Source: Pseudomonas putida
GTDB taxonomy: Bacteria; Pseudomonadota; Gammaproteobacteria; Pseudomonadales; Pseudomonadaceae
Assembly: GCA_041071465.1 (NCBI GenBank)
Contig: CP163498.1
Coordinates: forward strand, 1,261,001-1,325,000
DNA: 64,000 nucleotides
Reading direction: 5' to 3'
The notes under the pieces are model-generated. The model searched no databases and was not told where the DNA came from. It saw only the letters and a program-made list of their open reading frames with translations. Every line of letters begins with the position of its first letter. Positions within the stretch are counted from its first letter, which is position 1. Below are positions 11,590 to 21,389 of this stretch, one piece after another. Position numbers and translations under genes: made by a program.

Positions 11590-12840
11590 TCAGTGACCGT
11601 GTTCGGCAGAAGCTTTGCCGAGCTCAGACTTGAGTGTGAAGCTGCCACTGGTTGCTACCTGGGCGCCGGCTTCAATACCGTCGATGATTTCCACGTACCC
11701 ATTGTCGCGACGACCCAGTTTTACCGGGCGGGTGTCAAAACCTTCTGGGGTTCGTACGAATACCGAGGGTTTGTCTTCAACGGTCTGCACTGCGTGCTCA
11801 GGGACCGCTACGGCAACTCGATCAGTCTGGGAAGTGACCGCAATGTTCACGAACAGGCCTGGACGCCAGGCACCGTTGGGGTTGGTCAAGGTGACGCGGA
11901 CAGTAGCTGCACGGTTTTGCTCGCCCAGCAGGCTGCCGACATAACCCACCTTCCCTTCGACCTCGACGTTCATATCAGGCGAAGAGACTTTCACCGCACG
12001 ACCAGTCGTGACCTTGCCCAGATCTGTAGGTGGGACGGCGAAGGTTGCCCAGACCTGGTTCAGGTCGGAAAGGATGAAGGCGTTGGTCGCCTCGCTAACG
12101 ACTTCGCCAACGGTCAGGTGTTTCTCCACTACCACGGCGTCGAAGGGAGCTCGGAGTTCGTAACGATTACCGCCAACGGAGTTAACCGAGGCACCGATCG
12201 CGCCGACCTTCTGCTTGGCGTTGGCCAAGGAGATCTCCGCTTCTTGCAGCGCTTGGCGTGCTTGGAGGTAGTCTTGCTCAGCAGAGATCTTGTCCTGCCA
12301 CAGCTGTTTCTCACGCTCAAAGGTCACACGCGCCAGTTCGACGCGACGCTGTGCGGCCTGTTGTTCACTGCGCAGGTCAGAGATCTGCTGGCTGGCGATT
12401 ACAGCGAGGACCTGACCCTTTTTGACCGTCTCACCCAGGTCCGCCTGCACCGCTTCAACAACGCCAGGGACACGAGGAACGACGTGGGCAGTGCGGTCTT
12501 CGTCGAAGCGGATCTCGCCCGGGAAGCTCACGACAGTACCGAGATCACGAGGCGCTGCAGCTTCCAGGGCAACACCGGCTGCCTTGATCTGTTCAGCGCT
12601 GAGCGTCAGCTTGCCCTCTTCTTCACCACCCTCTTCGCTGTGGCCCTCTTCTCCATGACCCTCATCACCCTCCTCTATGGCGGCAGATGCGGCTTTCTTT
12701 TCGTCGCCATGACCGTCGTTAGCACCGTGCTCGGCGGTACTAGCGGCCTGCTGCTCGGAACTGTTGTTCCAGGCAAGGCTGCCAAATCCGAGGGCTGCCA
12801 CAGCGGCTACCGCGAGGGCGATCTTGCGTTTATTATCCAT
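11590..12840 (-). CDS. czcB: Periplasmic adaptor of the Czc efflux complex
   Basis: Membrane-fusion protein of 416 residues that links CzcA to the outer-membrane channel CzcC. An N-terminal signal/anchor (KIALAVAAVAALGFGSLAW) is followed by a His/Glu-rich segment (GHGEEGHSEEGGEEE), a typical metal-catching feature of CzcB proteins. Next come a lipoyl-like half motif, a coiled-coil hairpin rich in Gln and Glu (about residues 150-220) and the beta-barrel with RLTVGEVV-like strands. The C-terminus again ends in His (SAEHGH). The gene sits between czcC (68 bp upstream) and czcA (24 bp downstream). Confidence 0.93.
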   Translation of the reverse strand: MDNKRKIALAVAAVAALGFGSLAWNNSSEQQAASTAEHGANDGHGDEKKAASAAIEEGDEGHGEEGHSEEGGEEEGKLTLSAEQIKAAGVALEAAAPRDLGTVVSFPGEIRFDEDRTAHVVPRVPGVVEAVQADLGETVKKGQVLAVIASQQISDLRSEQQAAQRRVELARVTFEREKQLWQDKISAEQDYLQARQALQEAEISLANAKQKVGAIGASVNSVGGNRYELRAPFDAVVVEKHLTVGEVVSEATNAFILSDLNQVWATFAVPPTDLGKVTTGRAVKVSSPDMNVEVEGKVGYVGSLLGEQNRAATVRVTLTNPNGAWRPGLFVNIAVTSQTDRVAVAVPEHAVQTVEDKPSVFVRTPEGFDTRPVKLGRRDNGYVEIIDGIEAGAQVATSGSFTLKSELGKASAEHGH

Positions 12841-12908
12841 TGCTACTCCTGCTGATCGTTGGCACCGGCTTGTTCAAGGCTGGGTGCCGAAGAAAATGTT
12901 TGGCCCGT

Positions 12909-14179
12909 TCAGCGAGCGCCGGCAGTTGAGCCGACTTCGCCATAAACCCTTTCCACCTGCGCACGCGCATTGGTCGCCGCTGCCAACGATTCGAGGTATT
13001 GGCCACGAGCGACGATCAAGGTGCGCTGGGCATCCAGCACTTCGATGAAGCCGAATTTGCCCATCTCGAAGCCGCGGGTTGCGGTCTCTACGGCTTGTTG
13101 GGCTGACGGCAGAATGGTCTTGTCGTAGGACTCGACCTCCTGCATTGCGGTGGACCACTGGTTCAACGCGGTTTGGGTTTCGGTGCGCAGGCGCAGCTCC
13201 ACAGCATTGCGCTGGTCTCGGGCCTGATCGGCACGTCGAGAAGCGGAAAGAATGTTGCCTTGGTTACGATCAAACAGCGGCAGAGGCATAGACAGGCCCA
13301 CAGTGTTGACCCGCTCGCGCACAGAGCGGTCGTACTGGCTGCCTACGCTGACAGTAAGATTCGGGATACGCTGAGCTTTCTCTGAACCGAGCGAGGCATC
13401 GCTCTTGTCGATCTGCACCACGGCCTGGCGCATTTCTGCGGTCTGATCGAGCTTTGCCAGCAGCTCTTCAGTCTGCGGTGGCAACCCCGGGGAGAGGGTT
13501 GGCGATTCGAGTCGATCAAAGACCGTGACCGAGCTCCCGGTAATTTGCGCGAGCTGCTGGTAAGCGGTCGTCTTTTCCGTTTCGGCACGTCGAACTTGAA
13601 GCTTGGCTTCGGCCAGTTGCACCTGGGCGCGGGTGGCCTCTACTGGGGACGATTTACCTGCGCGAACACGGCCATCGACGATGCGGAGGCCGCGCTCAGT
13701 CAGTTCGAGAGATTGTTTGGCCAGGTCAAGGCCTGTCTGGGCCCGCAACGCGGCGTAGAAGGCCTGTACGACGTCTGCACGCAGACCGTTCACGCGACGG
13801 TCCAACTCCAGCTGTGCGGCGGTCTGCCCGTAAGTGGCGACGTCGACACGAGCTCCTCGCTTACCCCCCAGCTCCAGGGTCTGGCTAAGCGACACGGTCG
13901 TCGTGCTGGTGTTACGACGGGTGTCTTCTACGTCGTACGAAATAGTGGGGTTGGGGATAAGCCCGGCCTGCTTGCGAGCACCATCAGCGATTCCAATCTC
14001 TTGCCTGGCCGCGGCCAGGTCAGGGTTGGCATCCATGGCCGTCGAAAGCGCCTGGGCAAGCTGATGCTTTGAGCAAGTGCTTCTGGGGCCATCAACCCGG
14101 CCATGACCGCGCAAAGGGCGGCGATCTTCCAAGGAGTGACGGAGGTCTTAGATAAGACATTGCGGTTATACCGGGGCAC
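12909..14179 (-). pseudogene. czcC: Outer-membrane channel CzcC (TolC family), frameshifted in the signal region
   Basis: Outer-membrane factor of the Czc complex. The mature part (about 385 residues, from LAQALSTAMDANPDLAAARQ to the stop) is intact and shows the long TolC helices. The signal peptide lies in another frame (KIAALCAVMAGLMAPEALAQS). Adding one base near 14057-14062 gives AQSISLAQALSTAM and a continuous 423-residue protein from a GTG start at 14179, 8 bases after GAGGAC. As it stands the product would lack its export signal, so either the gene is dead or one base was missed in sequencing. It is first in the czcCBA operon, below two CzcR-like boxes. Confidence 0.85.
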
Positions 14180-14303
14180 TTTGATGGTCCTCGTGCACAA
14201 ACTTCGATAAAGCTTGGCGAGAACGCCGAAACAGCTGCCAAGCCCCACTTGATTAGGTGATGGCACTCTAATGAGCGGTAGCTATCAGAGGGGTGGCTAG
14301 AAA

Positions 14304-14318
14304 ATTACAATTTCGTAA
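14304..14318 (+). promoter_or_regulatory. CzcR-like box near czcC
   Basis: ATTACAATTTCGTAA, 125 bp upstream of the czcC start. It shares TTACAATTTCGT with the inverted copy at 14431-14447 in the same divergent czcC/oprD gap. Confidence 0.6.
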
Positions 14319-14430
14319 GAAATCTCTGTAATGCCCGTAAATACTGGGAAAACCAACCCGGCACTATGATTTCGTTACAAGCAACGGAGATGGCAAACAC
14401 GCGGTGTAGAAGCGCCAAATAGCTGGCAGA

Positions 14431-14447
14431 TGACGAAATTGTAATTA
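14431..14447 (-). promoter_or_regulatory. CzcR-like box near oprD-type gene
   Basis: Minus strand TAATTACAATTTCGTCA. Mirror-placed to the 14304 site, about 137 bp upstream of the porin start, suggesting one regulator controls both directions. Confidence 0.6.
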
Positions 14448-14583
14448 TCCTATCACCCTCCCGTTATCTTCGGCCTGCAAATATGAGCTCGCGCTACGCT
14501 AGGCGCACCGCCGGGTCAGAACAATTAACGACACCCGCGCAGGTAAACATAATAAAAACTGCCGTGAATCAAAGGAGCATCGG

Positions 14584-15927
14584 ATGAAAATCAAAGTACC
14601 ACTGTACCTGGCGGCAGTTTCTGCGCTGTCTGGAAGCTATGCTATTTCGGCACAAGCTGAAGACAAGCCCGAAGGCTTCATTGAAGGCAGCAGCCTTACA
14701 GTGCTGAACCGTAACTTCTACTTCAACCGTGATAACCGCGACAGCACCGCCCCCACTTACAACAGTGGCAAGGGCAATACCAACGGCTACTCCGAAGCCT
14801 GGGCGCACGCGATCATCAGCAAATTCAACTCTGGGTTTACCCAGGGTACCGTTGGCTTCGGCGTTGATGCCTTCGCCATGATCGGCCTTAAGCTCGACAC
14901 CGGTGATGGTCGCAACGGCGGCCGTAGCTCCTTCGACGTGCTACCTGTTGATAACAAGGGCGAAGCTCGCGACGAATACACCAAGGTAGGCGGCGCAGCC
15001 AAGGTCCGCTTGTTCGATACCATCGTGAAAGTGGGTGATGTGTTCCCATCGACACCGGTGGTTGCATCCGGCGACTCTCGCCTGCTGCCTGAAAGCTTCC
15101 GCGGTGTGACCGTTGAGAACACCAGCATCCAGGGCCTCACCCTTCAGGGTGGTCGACTGCACGCCATGAGCCAGCCAGTCTCCAGTGACCTGAACGACAA
15201 CTTCGTGACCTTCTACGGCGGCCCGGTCAACTCGCCATGGATCGGTTACGGTGGTGGTGACTACTCGGTCAACGACAACTGGACTGTGAGCGTCTATGCC
15301 AGCCAGCTGAAAGACGTCTGGAATCAGTACTACGCCGGCACCAGCGTGGTTTACCCGCTGAGCGACGATCTGGCGCTGATCGGTGGCTTCAACTACTACA
15401 AAGCCGTAGATGAAGGTAAGAAGCGCCTGGGTGAATTTGACAACAACATCTGGAGTGCCAAGGTCGGCGTGCGTTACGGTGCCCACACCCTGGCCCTGTC
15501 GCACCAGCGCAACAACGGAGACGACGATTTCGACTACCTACGTCAGTCGGACTCGATTTTCGTCGACAACTCCATCCAGTACAGCGACTTCAACTCGCCG
15601 AAAGAGCGTTCCTGGATGCTGCGCTATGACCTGAACTTCACCAGCTACGGCATTCCAGGCCTGACGTTCATGACCCGCTACGCCAGAGGCTCGGGCGCGG
15701 ATTACTCGAACGCTAACCAGTTCTACATGCGCACTGACGACAACGGCAACCCGCTCGACAATCAGAAGCGTTGGGAACGTGACGTCGAAGTCAAATACGT
15801 TGTCCAAACCGGTCCGGCAAAAGATCTGTCCTTCCGGTTGCGCCAGGCAACAACGCGTGCCACTGCATTCGAATCTGATCTGGATGAAACTCGTGTAATC
15901 ATCGAGTACCCGCTTTCGATTCTGTAA
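14584..15927 (+). CDS. OprD-family outer-membrane porin
   Basis: Substrate-specific outer-membrane channel of 447 residues. A signal peptide (MKIKVPLYLAAVSALSGSYAISAQA) precedes the family opening EGFIEGSSLTVLNRNFYFNRD. Later landmarks include AWAHAIISKFNSGFTQGTVGFG, YGGPVNSPWIGYGGG and a last strand ending in EYPLSIL, the usual closing for the barrel. OprD members take up basic amino acids, aromatic acids or other small carboxylates; the substrate here is not readable. It is divergent from czcCBA across a gap with two CzcR-like boxes. In P. aeruginosa, CzcR represses oprD, so a metal-dependent switch of this porin is a fair inference. Confidence 0.93.
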   Translation: MKIKVPLYLAAVSALSGSYAISAQAEDKPEGFIEGSSLTVLNRNFYFNRDNRDSTAPTYNSGKGNTNGYSEAWAHAIISKFNSGFTQGTVGFGVDAFAMIGLKLDTGDGRNGGRSSFDVLPVDNKGEARDEYTKVGGAAKVRLFDTIVKVGDVFPSTPVVASGDSRLLPESFRGVTVENTSIQGLTLQGGRLHAMSQPVSSDLNDNFVTFYGGPVNSPWIGYGGGDYSVNDNWTVSVYASQLKDVWNQYYAGTSVVYPLSDDLALIGGFNYYKAVDEGKKRLGEFDNNIWSAKVGVRYGAHTLALSHQRNNGDDDFDYLRQSDSIFVDNSIQYSDFNSPKERSWMLRYDLNFTSYGIPGLTFMTRYARGSGADYSNANQFYMRTDDNGNPLDNQKRWERDVEVKYVVQTGPAKDLSFRLRQATTRATAFESDLDETRVIIEYPLSIL

Positions 15928-16033
15928 TTCGCTAGCCGGACCAGTTATTCATTAGCTGGTCCTATTAGCACAACGAGCATTACGAATTCACCTTGAGAGG
16001 CTTAAGTGCTCCTTTGGTAAAAGGTGAATATTT

Positions 16034-16058
16034 GGCGCCCATTGGGCGCCTTTTTTTT
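16034..16058 (+). terminator. Terminator downstream of the OprD-type gene
   Basis: GGCGCCC-ATT-GGGCGCC followed by eight T, about 105 bp past the porin stop. Confidence 0.85.
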
Positions 16059-16060
16059 GC

Positions 16061-16210
16061 CTAGAATTCAAGTAAGCGTTCGATTGTACGCATCGCATGT
16101 CGGTGAAGTTCATGACTACACCAATGACCAGTCTCCTCGATGTGAGCGACCTCGCCGTCATCTGAGCGGAACGAAGCCAGCACAAAGAAGAAAATAACCC
16201 AATACTTCAT
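16061..16210 (-). CDS. Possible 49-residue exported peptide
   Basis: Small frame starting ATG at 16210 with an AGGTGA-like ribosome site about 8 bases upstream. The product begins MKYWVIFFFVLASF, a short hydrophobic leader, then DDGEVAHIEETGHWCSHEL and ends LLEF. His, Cys and acidic residues suggest metal contact, but no family is recognised. It is divergent from the CzcR gene and its upstream gap holds the CzcR-like box at 16303, so it could be co-regulated. It may also be chance. Confidence 0.35.
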   Translation of the reverse strand: MKYWVIFFFVLASFRSDDGEVAHIEETGHWCSHELHRHAMRTIERLLEF

Positions 16211-16302
16211 AAGGTCAAATCACCTGCTGGAGAGAGGGCCCGCAACTGTCAAACCCAAACCGCGACAAGATATACCGCTAGACTATCAACTGTATTACCT
16301 AG

Positions 16303-16319
16303 AAATTACAAATCCGTCA
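16303..16319 (+). promoter_or_regulatory. CzcR-like box upstream of the czcR gene
   Basis: AAATTACAAATCCGTCA, about 98 bp before the regulator start. Similar to the boxes at 14304 and 14431, suggesting autoregulation. Confidence 0.5.
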
Positions 16320-16416
16320 TTTGAGCCCCGACGCGCTCATTTTGATTTACCATCCCTTTCAATAATGCCGGCGCGCGTGCGCGGTTAATTGCTCAGTGAT
16401 ATCGAGACAAAATCCC

Positions 16417-17091
16417 ATGCGAATTCTGGTAATTGAGGATGAAGTAAAAACTGCGGAGTATGTGCGTCAAGGTCTGACGGAATGTGGCTATGTCGTAGAT
16501 TGCGTCCACACCGGGTCAGATGGATTATTCTTGGCCAAGCAGCACGAATACGAGCTGATTATTCTCGATATAAACCTTCCAGAGATGGACGGTTGGCAGG
16601 TTCTTGAGTTGTTGCGGCGTAAAAATTGCCCTTCCCGCATCATGATGCTGACGGCGAGAAGCCGGCTGGCGGATAAGGTCCGGGGGCTGGAGAACGGCGC
16701 AGACGACTACCTGATCAAGCCATTTGAGTTCCCTGAGCTTCTGGCCCGGGTTCGCGCCTTGATGCGCAGGTCAGATCACCCCGCATCCGTAGAAGTCATT
16801 CGCGTCGCTGACCTAGAGCTTGATCAGAGCCGACACAGGGCATTCAGGGACGGTCAGCGCATAGACCTGACCACGAAAGAATTCGCGTTACTGCATTACC
16901 TGATGCGTAATACCGGTGTGGTGCTGAGCCGTACGCAAATTATCTCGCAGGTTTGGGATATGAATTTCGACTGCGACACAAACGTTGTAGAGGTGTCGAT
17001 TCGAAGACTCAGAGCCAAGATAGATGACCCTTTCGAGACCAAGCTGATACATACGCTTCGGGGCGTAGGGTATGTGCTCGAAAAGCGATAA
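16417..17091 (+). CDS. czcR: OmpR-type response regulator, CzcR-like, orphan
   Basis: DNA-binding response regulator of 224 residues. The receiver domain starts MRILVIEDEVKTAEYV with the acidic pair ED and the phosphorylated Asp in LIILDINLPEMDGW near residue 51; the Lys is in DYLIKPFEFPEL. A winged helix follows with the CzcR/CopR signature [25 protein letters not shown]. The ATG at 16417 begins the family-typical N-terminus. No sensor kinase follows: the next frames are a small unknown protein and a gene fragment. P. putida KT2440 is known to carry an orphan CzcR of this kind, so phosphorylation by another CzcS in the genome, or activity without it, is likely. Probable targets are the boxes at 8312, 14304, 14431 and 16303. 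Confidence 0.92.
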   Translation: MRILVIEDEVKTAEYVRQGLTECGYVVDCVHTGSDGLFLAKQHEYELIILDINLPEMDGWQVLELLRRKNCPSRIMMLTARSRLADKVRGLENGADDYLIKPFEFPELLARVRALMRRSDHPASVEVIRVADLELDQSRHRAFRDGQRIDLTTKEFALLHYLMRNTGVVLSRTQIISQVWDMNFDCDTNVVEVSIRRLRAKIDDPFETKLIHTLRGVGYVLEKR

Positions 17092-17208
17092 TTGCCAAGA
17101 TCTCTCGTACCGAAAATCAGTTATATACTCCCGTCGCTTGCGAGCTTGAGCTTTCTGTCTACGATCCGCGGCGCTGATTCCTCACCCAACAAATGAGGTA
17201 GGCTGTAC

Positions 17209-17502
17209 ATGAGGTATAGCATTTATTATCAGCAGGTTTCGCAAGGTCAATCGCATGCCAGGATTGATGCCTGTCCAACTGAAATTATCTTCAACAGCGA
17301 CCATGGCTTAGCACTTATTCCGTGCGTCGGTGATGTTATCAATCTCCCCTCTACGGCGGTCAAAGGAGGGGTATGCGGCGTCGTTAGATCAAGGATTTTC
17401 AATTATCTACGAGGCCCAGAAGATCTGTACTGCCACGTCAATATTCTTGTTGAAGAGGCGGGCATTGGGCGGACGGATCATCGACCCCAGTCGATGCGGT
17501 GA
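17209..17502 (+). CDS. Unknown protein with rearranged C-terminus
   Basis: A 97-residue frame with ATG at 17209 and a GAGGT ribosome site. The body ([20 protein letters not shown] to [10 protein letters not shown]) has mixed strands and is not recognised as a family I can name. The last residues run into a fragment of another gene: from 17490 the DNA is the 3' part of a monooxygenase. The original C-terminus was therefore probably replaced at a recombination joint. Expression from the czcR side is possible because it lies 117 bp downstream in the same direction. Confidence 0.5.
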   Translation: MRYSIYYQQVSQGQSHARIDACPTEIIFNSDHGLALIPCVGDVINLPSTAVKGGVCGVVRSRIFNYLRGPEDLYCHVNILVEEAGIGRTDHRPQSMR

Positions 17503-17735
17503 TCTGGTGTACCGGATTCAAGCCGGCGCTGGGGCACTTGGTGCGTCTTGGTGTAGTCACTGAAGGCGGTCGCGTCGAAGTTACAGGTACACGTGCGGTG
17601 AATGAGCCTGGCCTTTGGCTGGTGGGTTATGGCGAGTGGACAGGTTCTGCCTCGGCGACCTTGATTGGAGTGACCCGTACAGCCCGTAGCACCGCTGCTG
17701 AGATTGAGCAGTTTTTGGTGAAGGTGGAGACCTGA
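17490..17735 (+). pseudogene. 3' fragment of ArsO-like flavin monooxygenase (82 codons)
   Basis: Reads [17 protein letters not shown] to [10 protein letters not shown]. The DNA is closely similar to 33524-33769, the end of a longer fragment of the same gene family, but with many synonymous differences, so it is a diverged copy rather than a recent duplicate. It lacks the FAD and NADPH domains and any start, so it is dead. Confidence 0.8.
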
Positions 17736-17807
17736 GTTCCCCTATTTCCAATGTGAATATCCGGAAATCCGGAGGCGCCTTGTTTGGATAGGCGGTCATG
17801 TACGGCC

Positions 17808-17834
17808 CAACTCCCGAGCATTGCTCGGGAGTTG
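17808..17834. terminator. Perfect hairpin between converging genes
   Basis: 13-bp arms CAACTCCCGAGCA and TGCTCGGGAGTTG around one T. It lies between the rightward fragment ending 17735 and leftward cusF ending 17894, so it can stop both. No long T run. Confidence 0.6.
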
Positions 17835-17893
17835 CCTAAGGCGATCAGTCCTGTAGGGGTACCTTTCGCTGATAGCCCATGGGCGTAAGCGAT

Positions 17894-18235
17894 CTACTCT
17901 TTTTGGATATCAACAATCGTCGCCGCGCTGCCCTCCATCCGGAAATCAAACGCTACTTTGTCTCCCACCTTCAATTGTTCGAGCTGCTGCGCAGAAGCTT
18001 TGAAGCCCATGGTCATGGCTGGCCATTTCAATGCCGGCACCGGTCCATGTGCCAGGGTCACTTTACCGCCCAAGGCGTCAATAGCCTTTACCGTACCTTC
18101 AGCGTGAGCAGCAGGTGCTGATGGGGCTTCCTTCATATCCATTCCGTCCATGTTCATTCCGACCATGGAGTCTTGGGCTTGCGCGCCTGATGCGAAGGCA
18201 ACGAACAGTGCAACATTGAGGTAGAGCTTTTTCAT
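17894..18235 (-). CDS. cusF: Periplasmic copper chaperone, CusF domain
   Basis: A 113-residue exported protein that hands Cu(I)/Ag(I) to the CusCBA pump. The signal peptide ends near GAQA. A Met-rich stretch (MVGMNMDGMDM) is followed by the small CusF barrel with the metal ligands of the family visible in HGPVPALKWPAMTMGF (Trp plus two Met) and the upstream His. It is last in the leftward cus operon; its ATG overlaps the repaired cusA stop as ATGA, so translation is coupled. A CusF domain is also fused to the C-terminus of the adaptor at 21386. Confidence 0.92.
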   Translation of the reverse strand: MKKLYLNVALFVAFASGAQAQDSMVGMNMDGMDMKEAPSAPAAHAEGTVKAIDALGGKVTLAHGPVPALKWPAMTMGFKASAQQLEQLKVGDKVAFDFRMEGSAATIVDIQKE

Positions 18236-18308
18236 TGGATGTCTCCTGGTTTGGAATCATGGGTTACTGCAAGTTCGCGGCGCCGTATTAGCCAATACGC
18301 TGCGGGAA

Positions 18309-21300
18309 TCACAAGAGAGAGAGCAACGGCGCCGTCAGCATGCCGCCTACCATCGGTACGGCGATGCGACTCATCACTTCGCTGCCTGTCCCGCTGCTCC
18401 AGAGAATGGGTAACAAGCCTGCAACGATAACTGCCACTGTCATCGCCTTCGGCCGGATGCGCTGCACCGCGCCCTCGCGAATGGCTTCCAGAAGTGCAAC
18501 TTGCGTGCGCTCGCTATTGGCTTGCCGTTCAGACCAAGCGTTGTTCAGGTAGATCAGCATGATCACTCCGAATTCCGCCGCGACCCCGGCCAGGGCAATG
18601 AAGCCAACACCGGTGGCCACCGACAGATTGAAACCCATCAGGTACAGCAACCACACGCCACCGGTGAGGGCGAAAGGCAGGGTGCCCATAATCAGCAGCG
18701 CTTCGCCGAGGCGGCCAAAGGTCAGGTAGAGCAGGACGAAGATGATTGCTAGGGTCGCCGGCACCACCCAGGCCAACCGTGCGTTGGCGCGCTCCAGATA
18801 CTCGAACTGCCCTGAATAGCTCAGACTCACTCCTGGATCGAGCTTCACATCGCTATCAACTGCCTGACGCAAGTCAGCGACCACAGACGACAGGTCACGG
18901 CCCCGCACGTCGATGTACACCCAGCCAGAGGGTCGGGCGTTTTCGCTCTTAAGCATCGGCGGGCCTTCAGCGATTCGCACATTTGCCACGGTACCGAGGG
19001 TGATCTGGCCCCCTTGTTCGGTGTAGATCGGTAGCTGACGCAGGGCGTCGACTGAGTCGCGCCATTCGCGGGGATAGCGCACGCTGATCGGGTAACGCGC
19101 CAACCCTTCGACCGTCTCACCGATGGTTTCGCCACCAATGGCGCCGGCGACAATGGCCTGCACGTCGGCGATGTTCAAACCGTAACGGGCAGCAGCCTGG
19201 CGGTCGATGTCGAGATCGACGTATCTCCCTCCGGTCAAACGCTCGGCAAGGGCTGAAGTCACGCCAGGTACAGACTTCGCTACCCGTTCGATAGCCAAGG
19301 TCGTGCGGTCGATCTGCGCCAGGTCGCTGCCGGCCACCTTTACGCCAATCGGGCTCTTGATACCGGTGGCGAGCATGTCGATTCGGTTGCGGATTGGCGG
19401 AATCCAGATGTTGGTCAGGCCCGGTACGCGTACGGTCCGGTCGAGTTCCTCGACCAGTTTTTCGCTGGTCATTCCTGGCCGCCACTGATCCTTGGGCTTG
19501 AGCCGCACGATGGTCTCGAACATCTCCAACGGTGCCGGGTCGGTGGCTGACTCCGCGCGACCGGCCTTGCCGAACACACTGGCGACTTCTGGCAACGTGC
19601 GGATCAGTCTATCGGTGCGCTGCAGCAGCTCCGAGGCCTTTTGCGCCGACAGGCCTGGCAGGGCCGAGGGCATGTACAGCAGGTCACCTTCGTCCAGCGG
19701 CGGCAGGAATTCTCCACCCAGGTGGCTCAATGGCCACAGGCTGCTGAGCAAGATCGCCAGCGCGCCCAACAGCGTCAACCACGGCCTACGCAGTACGACC
19801 TCAAGCGCCGGCCGGTACACGCGAATCAGCCCACGGTTGAGTGGATTACGCTGCTCGGCAGGCAATGGCCCACGGATCCAGTAGCCCATTAGCACCGGCA
19901 CCAATGTCACGGCTAGCCCCGCCGCGGCCGCCATGGCGTAGGTCTTGGTGAACGCCAGGGGTGCGAACAGCCGTCCCTCCTGGGCCTGCAAGGTGAACAC
20001 CGGCACGAACGACAGGGTGATGATCATCAGGCTGAAGAACAGCGCCGGCCCGACCTCCACGGCGGCATCTGTCATGACCCGCCAGTGCTCGGCTCCTCTC
20101 AGCACCTGCCCCGGATGACGGGCATGCCAGGCCTCGACCCGTTTGTGCGCGTTTTCGATCATCACCACAGCGGCATCGACCATTGCGCCAATGGCGATGG
20201 CAATTCCGCCCAGAGACATGATGTTGGCGTTGATGCCCTGGTGCCGCATGATGATCAGCGCGATCAGCACCCCCACCGGCAATGACACGATCGCAACCAG
20301 CGACGAGCGCAGGTGCCACAGGAAGGCCGCACACACCAGTGCGACCACGATGAACTCCTCGATCAACTTGTGACTGAGGTTGTCTACGGCGCGGTCGATC
20401 AATTGGCTGCGGTCATAGGTAGTCACCAGCTCGACGCCGGCGGGCAGGCTTTTCTTCAGTGTTTCGAGCTTTTCCTTCACACGGGTGATGGCTTCCCGGG
20501 CATTCTTGCCGCTGCGCAGGATCACCACGCCGCCCACGGCTTCGCCTTCGCCGTCCAGCTCCCCGATGCCCCGCCGGGCTTCCGGCCCGAGTTGTACTCG
20601 GGCGACGTCGCCCAGCGTCACCGGTGCACCGTTGGCAGCCAAGCGCAGGGGGATGGCGCGAAAGTCGTCCAGCGTCTTCAGGTAGCCCGAGGCCCGCACC
20701 ATGAATTCCGCCTCACCTTGTTCCAGCACGCCACCGCCCGTTTCCTGATTGGCCTTGCCGATGGCGTTTGCGACCTCGCCCTGGGTGATGCCGAGACTGG
20801 CCATACGCAGCGGGTCGAGTACCACCTGGTACTGCTTGACCATGCCGCCAATGCTTGCCACTTCAGCGACATCCGGTACGGTCTTGAGCTCAAAGCGCAG
20901 GAACCAATCCTGCAGGCTGCGCAGCTGTGCCAGATCATGCCTGCCACTGCGGTCGACCAAAGCGTACTGGTAGATCCAGCCAACGCCTGTGGCGTCCGGC
21001 CCAAGTGCTGGTTTGGCTGAGGCAGGCAGGCGCGACTGAACCTGGCTCAGGTACTCCAACACGCGTGAGCGTGCCCAGTACACGTCGGTGCCATCTTCAA
21101 ACAGCACGTAGACGAAGCTGTCGCCGAAGGCAGAAAAGCCACGTACGGTCTTGGCGCCCGGTACCGAGAGCATCGTGGTGGTCAGCGGATAGGTGACCTG
21201 GTTTTCGACGATCTGGGGTGCTTGCCCTGGGTAGGAGGTACGGATGATCACTTGGGCGTCCGACAGATCGGGCAAGGCATCGATCGGCAGGCTGCGCAGC

Positions 21301-21389
21301 GAAAATATCCCCCAGGCCACCAGGAACAAAGTGGTGAGCAGAACCAGTATGCGATTGCTCACTGACCAACGAATCAGTTTTTCGATCAT
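18309..21389 (-). CDS. cusA: RND copper/silver efflux pump CusA, 3' end frameshifted
   Basis: Inner-membrane Cu(I)/Ag(I) exporter. As written it has 1026 residues and stops early at LTAPLLSLL. Adding one T (minus strand, at 18313-18314) restores [15 protein letters not shown] and a 1052-residue protein whose stop at 18232 overlaps the cusF start as ATGA, strong evidence that the break is artificial or very recent. The relay helix reads [16 protein letters not shown], the Cu/Ag (HME4) pattern, unlike the DFGIIVDG of CzcA. It starts at 21389, overlapping the adaptor stop by 4 bases. Operon order is cusC-cusB-cusA-cusF. Confidence 0.93.
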   Translation of the reverse strand: MIEKLIRWSVSNRILVLLTTLFLVAWGIFSLRSLPIDALPDLSDAQVIIRTSYPGQAPQIVENQVTYPLTTTMLSVPGAKTVRGFSAFGDSFVYVLFEDGTDVYWARSRVLEYLSQVQSRLPASAKPALGPDATGVGWIYQYALVDRSGRHDLAQLRSLQDWFLRFELKTVPDVAEVASIGGMVKQYQVVLDPLRMASLGITQGEVANAIGKANQETGGGVLEQGEAEFMVRASGYLKTLDDFRAIPLRLAANGAPVTLGDVARVQLGPEARRGIGELDGEGEAVGGVVILRSGKNAREAITRVKEKLETLKKSLPAGVELVTTYDRSQLIDRAVDNLSHKLIEEFIVVALVCAAFLWHLRSSLVAIVSLPVGVLIALIIMRHQGINANIMSLGGIAIAIGAMVDAAVVMIENAHKRVEAWHARHPGQVLRGAEHWRVMTDAAVEVGPALFFSLMIITLSFVPVFTLQAQEGRLFAPLAFTKTYAMAAAAGLAVTLVPVLMGYWIRGPLPAEQRNPLNRGLIRVYRPALEVVLRRPWLTLLGALAILLSSLWPLSHLGGEFLPPLDEGDLLYMPSALPGLSAQKASELLQRTDRLIRTLPEVASVFGKAGRAESATDPAPLEMFETIVRLKPKDQWRPGMTSEKLVEELDRTVRVPGLTNIWIPPIRNRIDMLATGIKSPIGVKVAGSDLAQIDRTTLAIERVAKSVPGVTSALAERLTGGRYVDLDIDRQAAARYGLNIADVQAIVAGAIGGETIGETVEGLARYPISVRYPREWRDSVDALRQLPIYTEQGGQITLGTVANVRIAEGPPMLKSENARPSGWVYIDVRGRDLSSVVADLRQAVDSDVKLDPGVSLSYSGQFEYLERANARLAWVVPATLAIIFVLLYLTFGRLGEALLIMGTLPFALTGGVWLLYLMGFNLSVATGVGFIALAGVAAEFGVIMLIYLNNAWSERQANSERTQVALLEAIREGAVQRIRPKAMTVAVIVAGLLPILWSSGTGSEVMSRIAVPMVGGMLTAPLLSLL

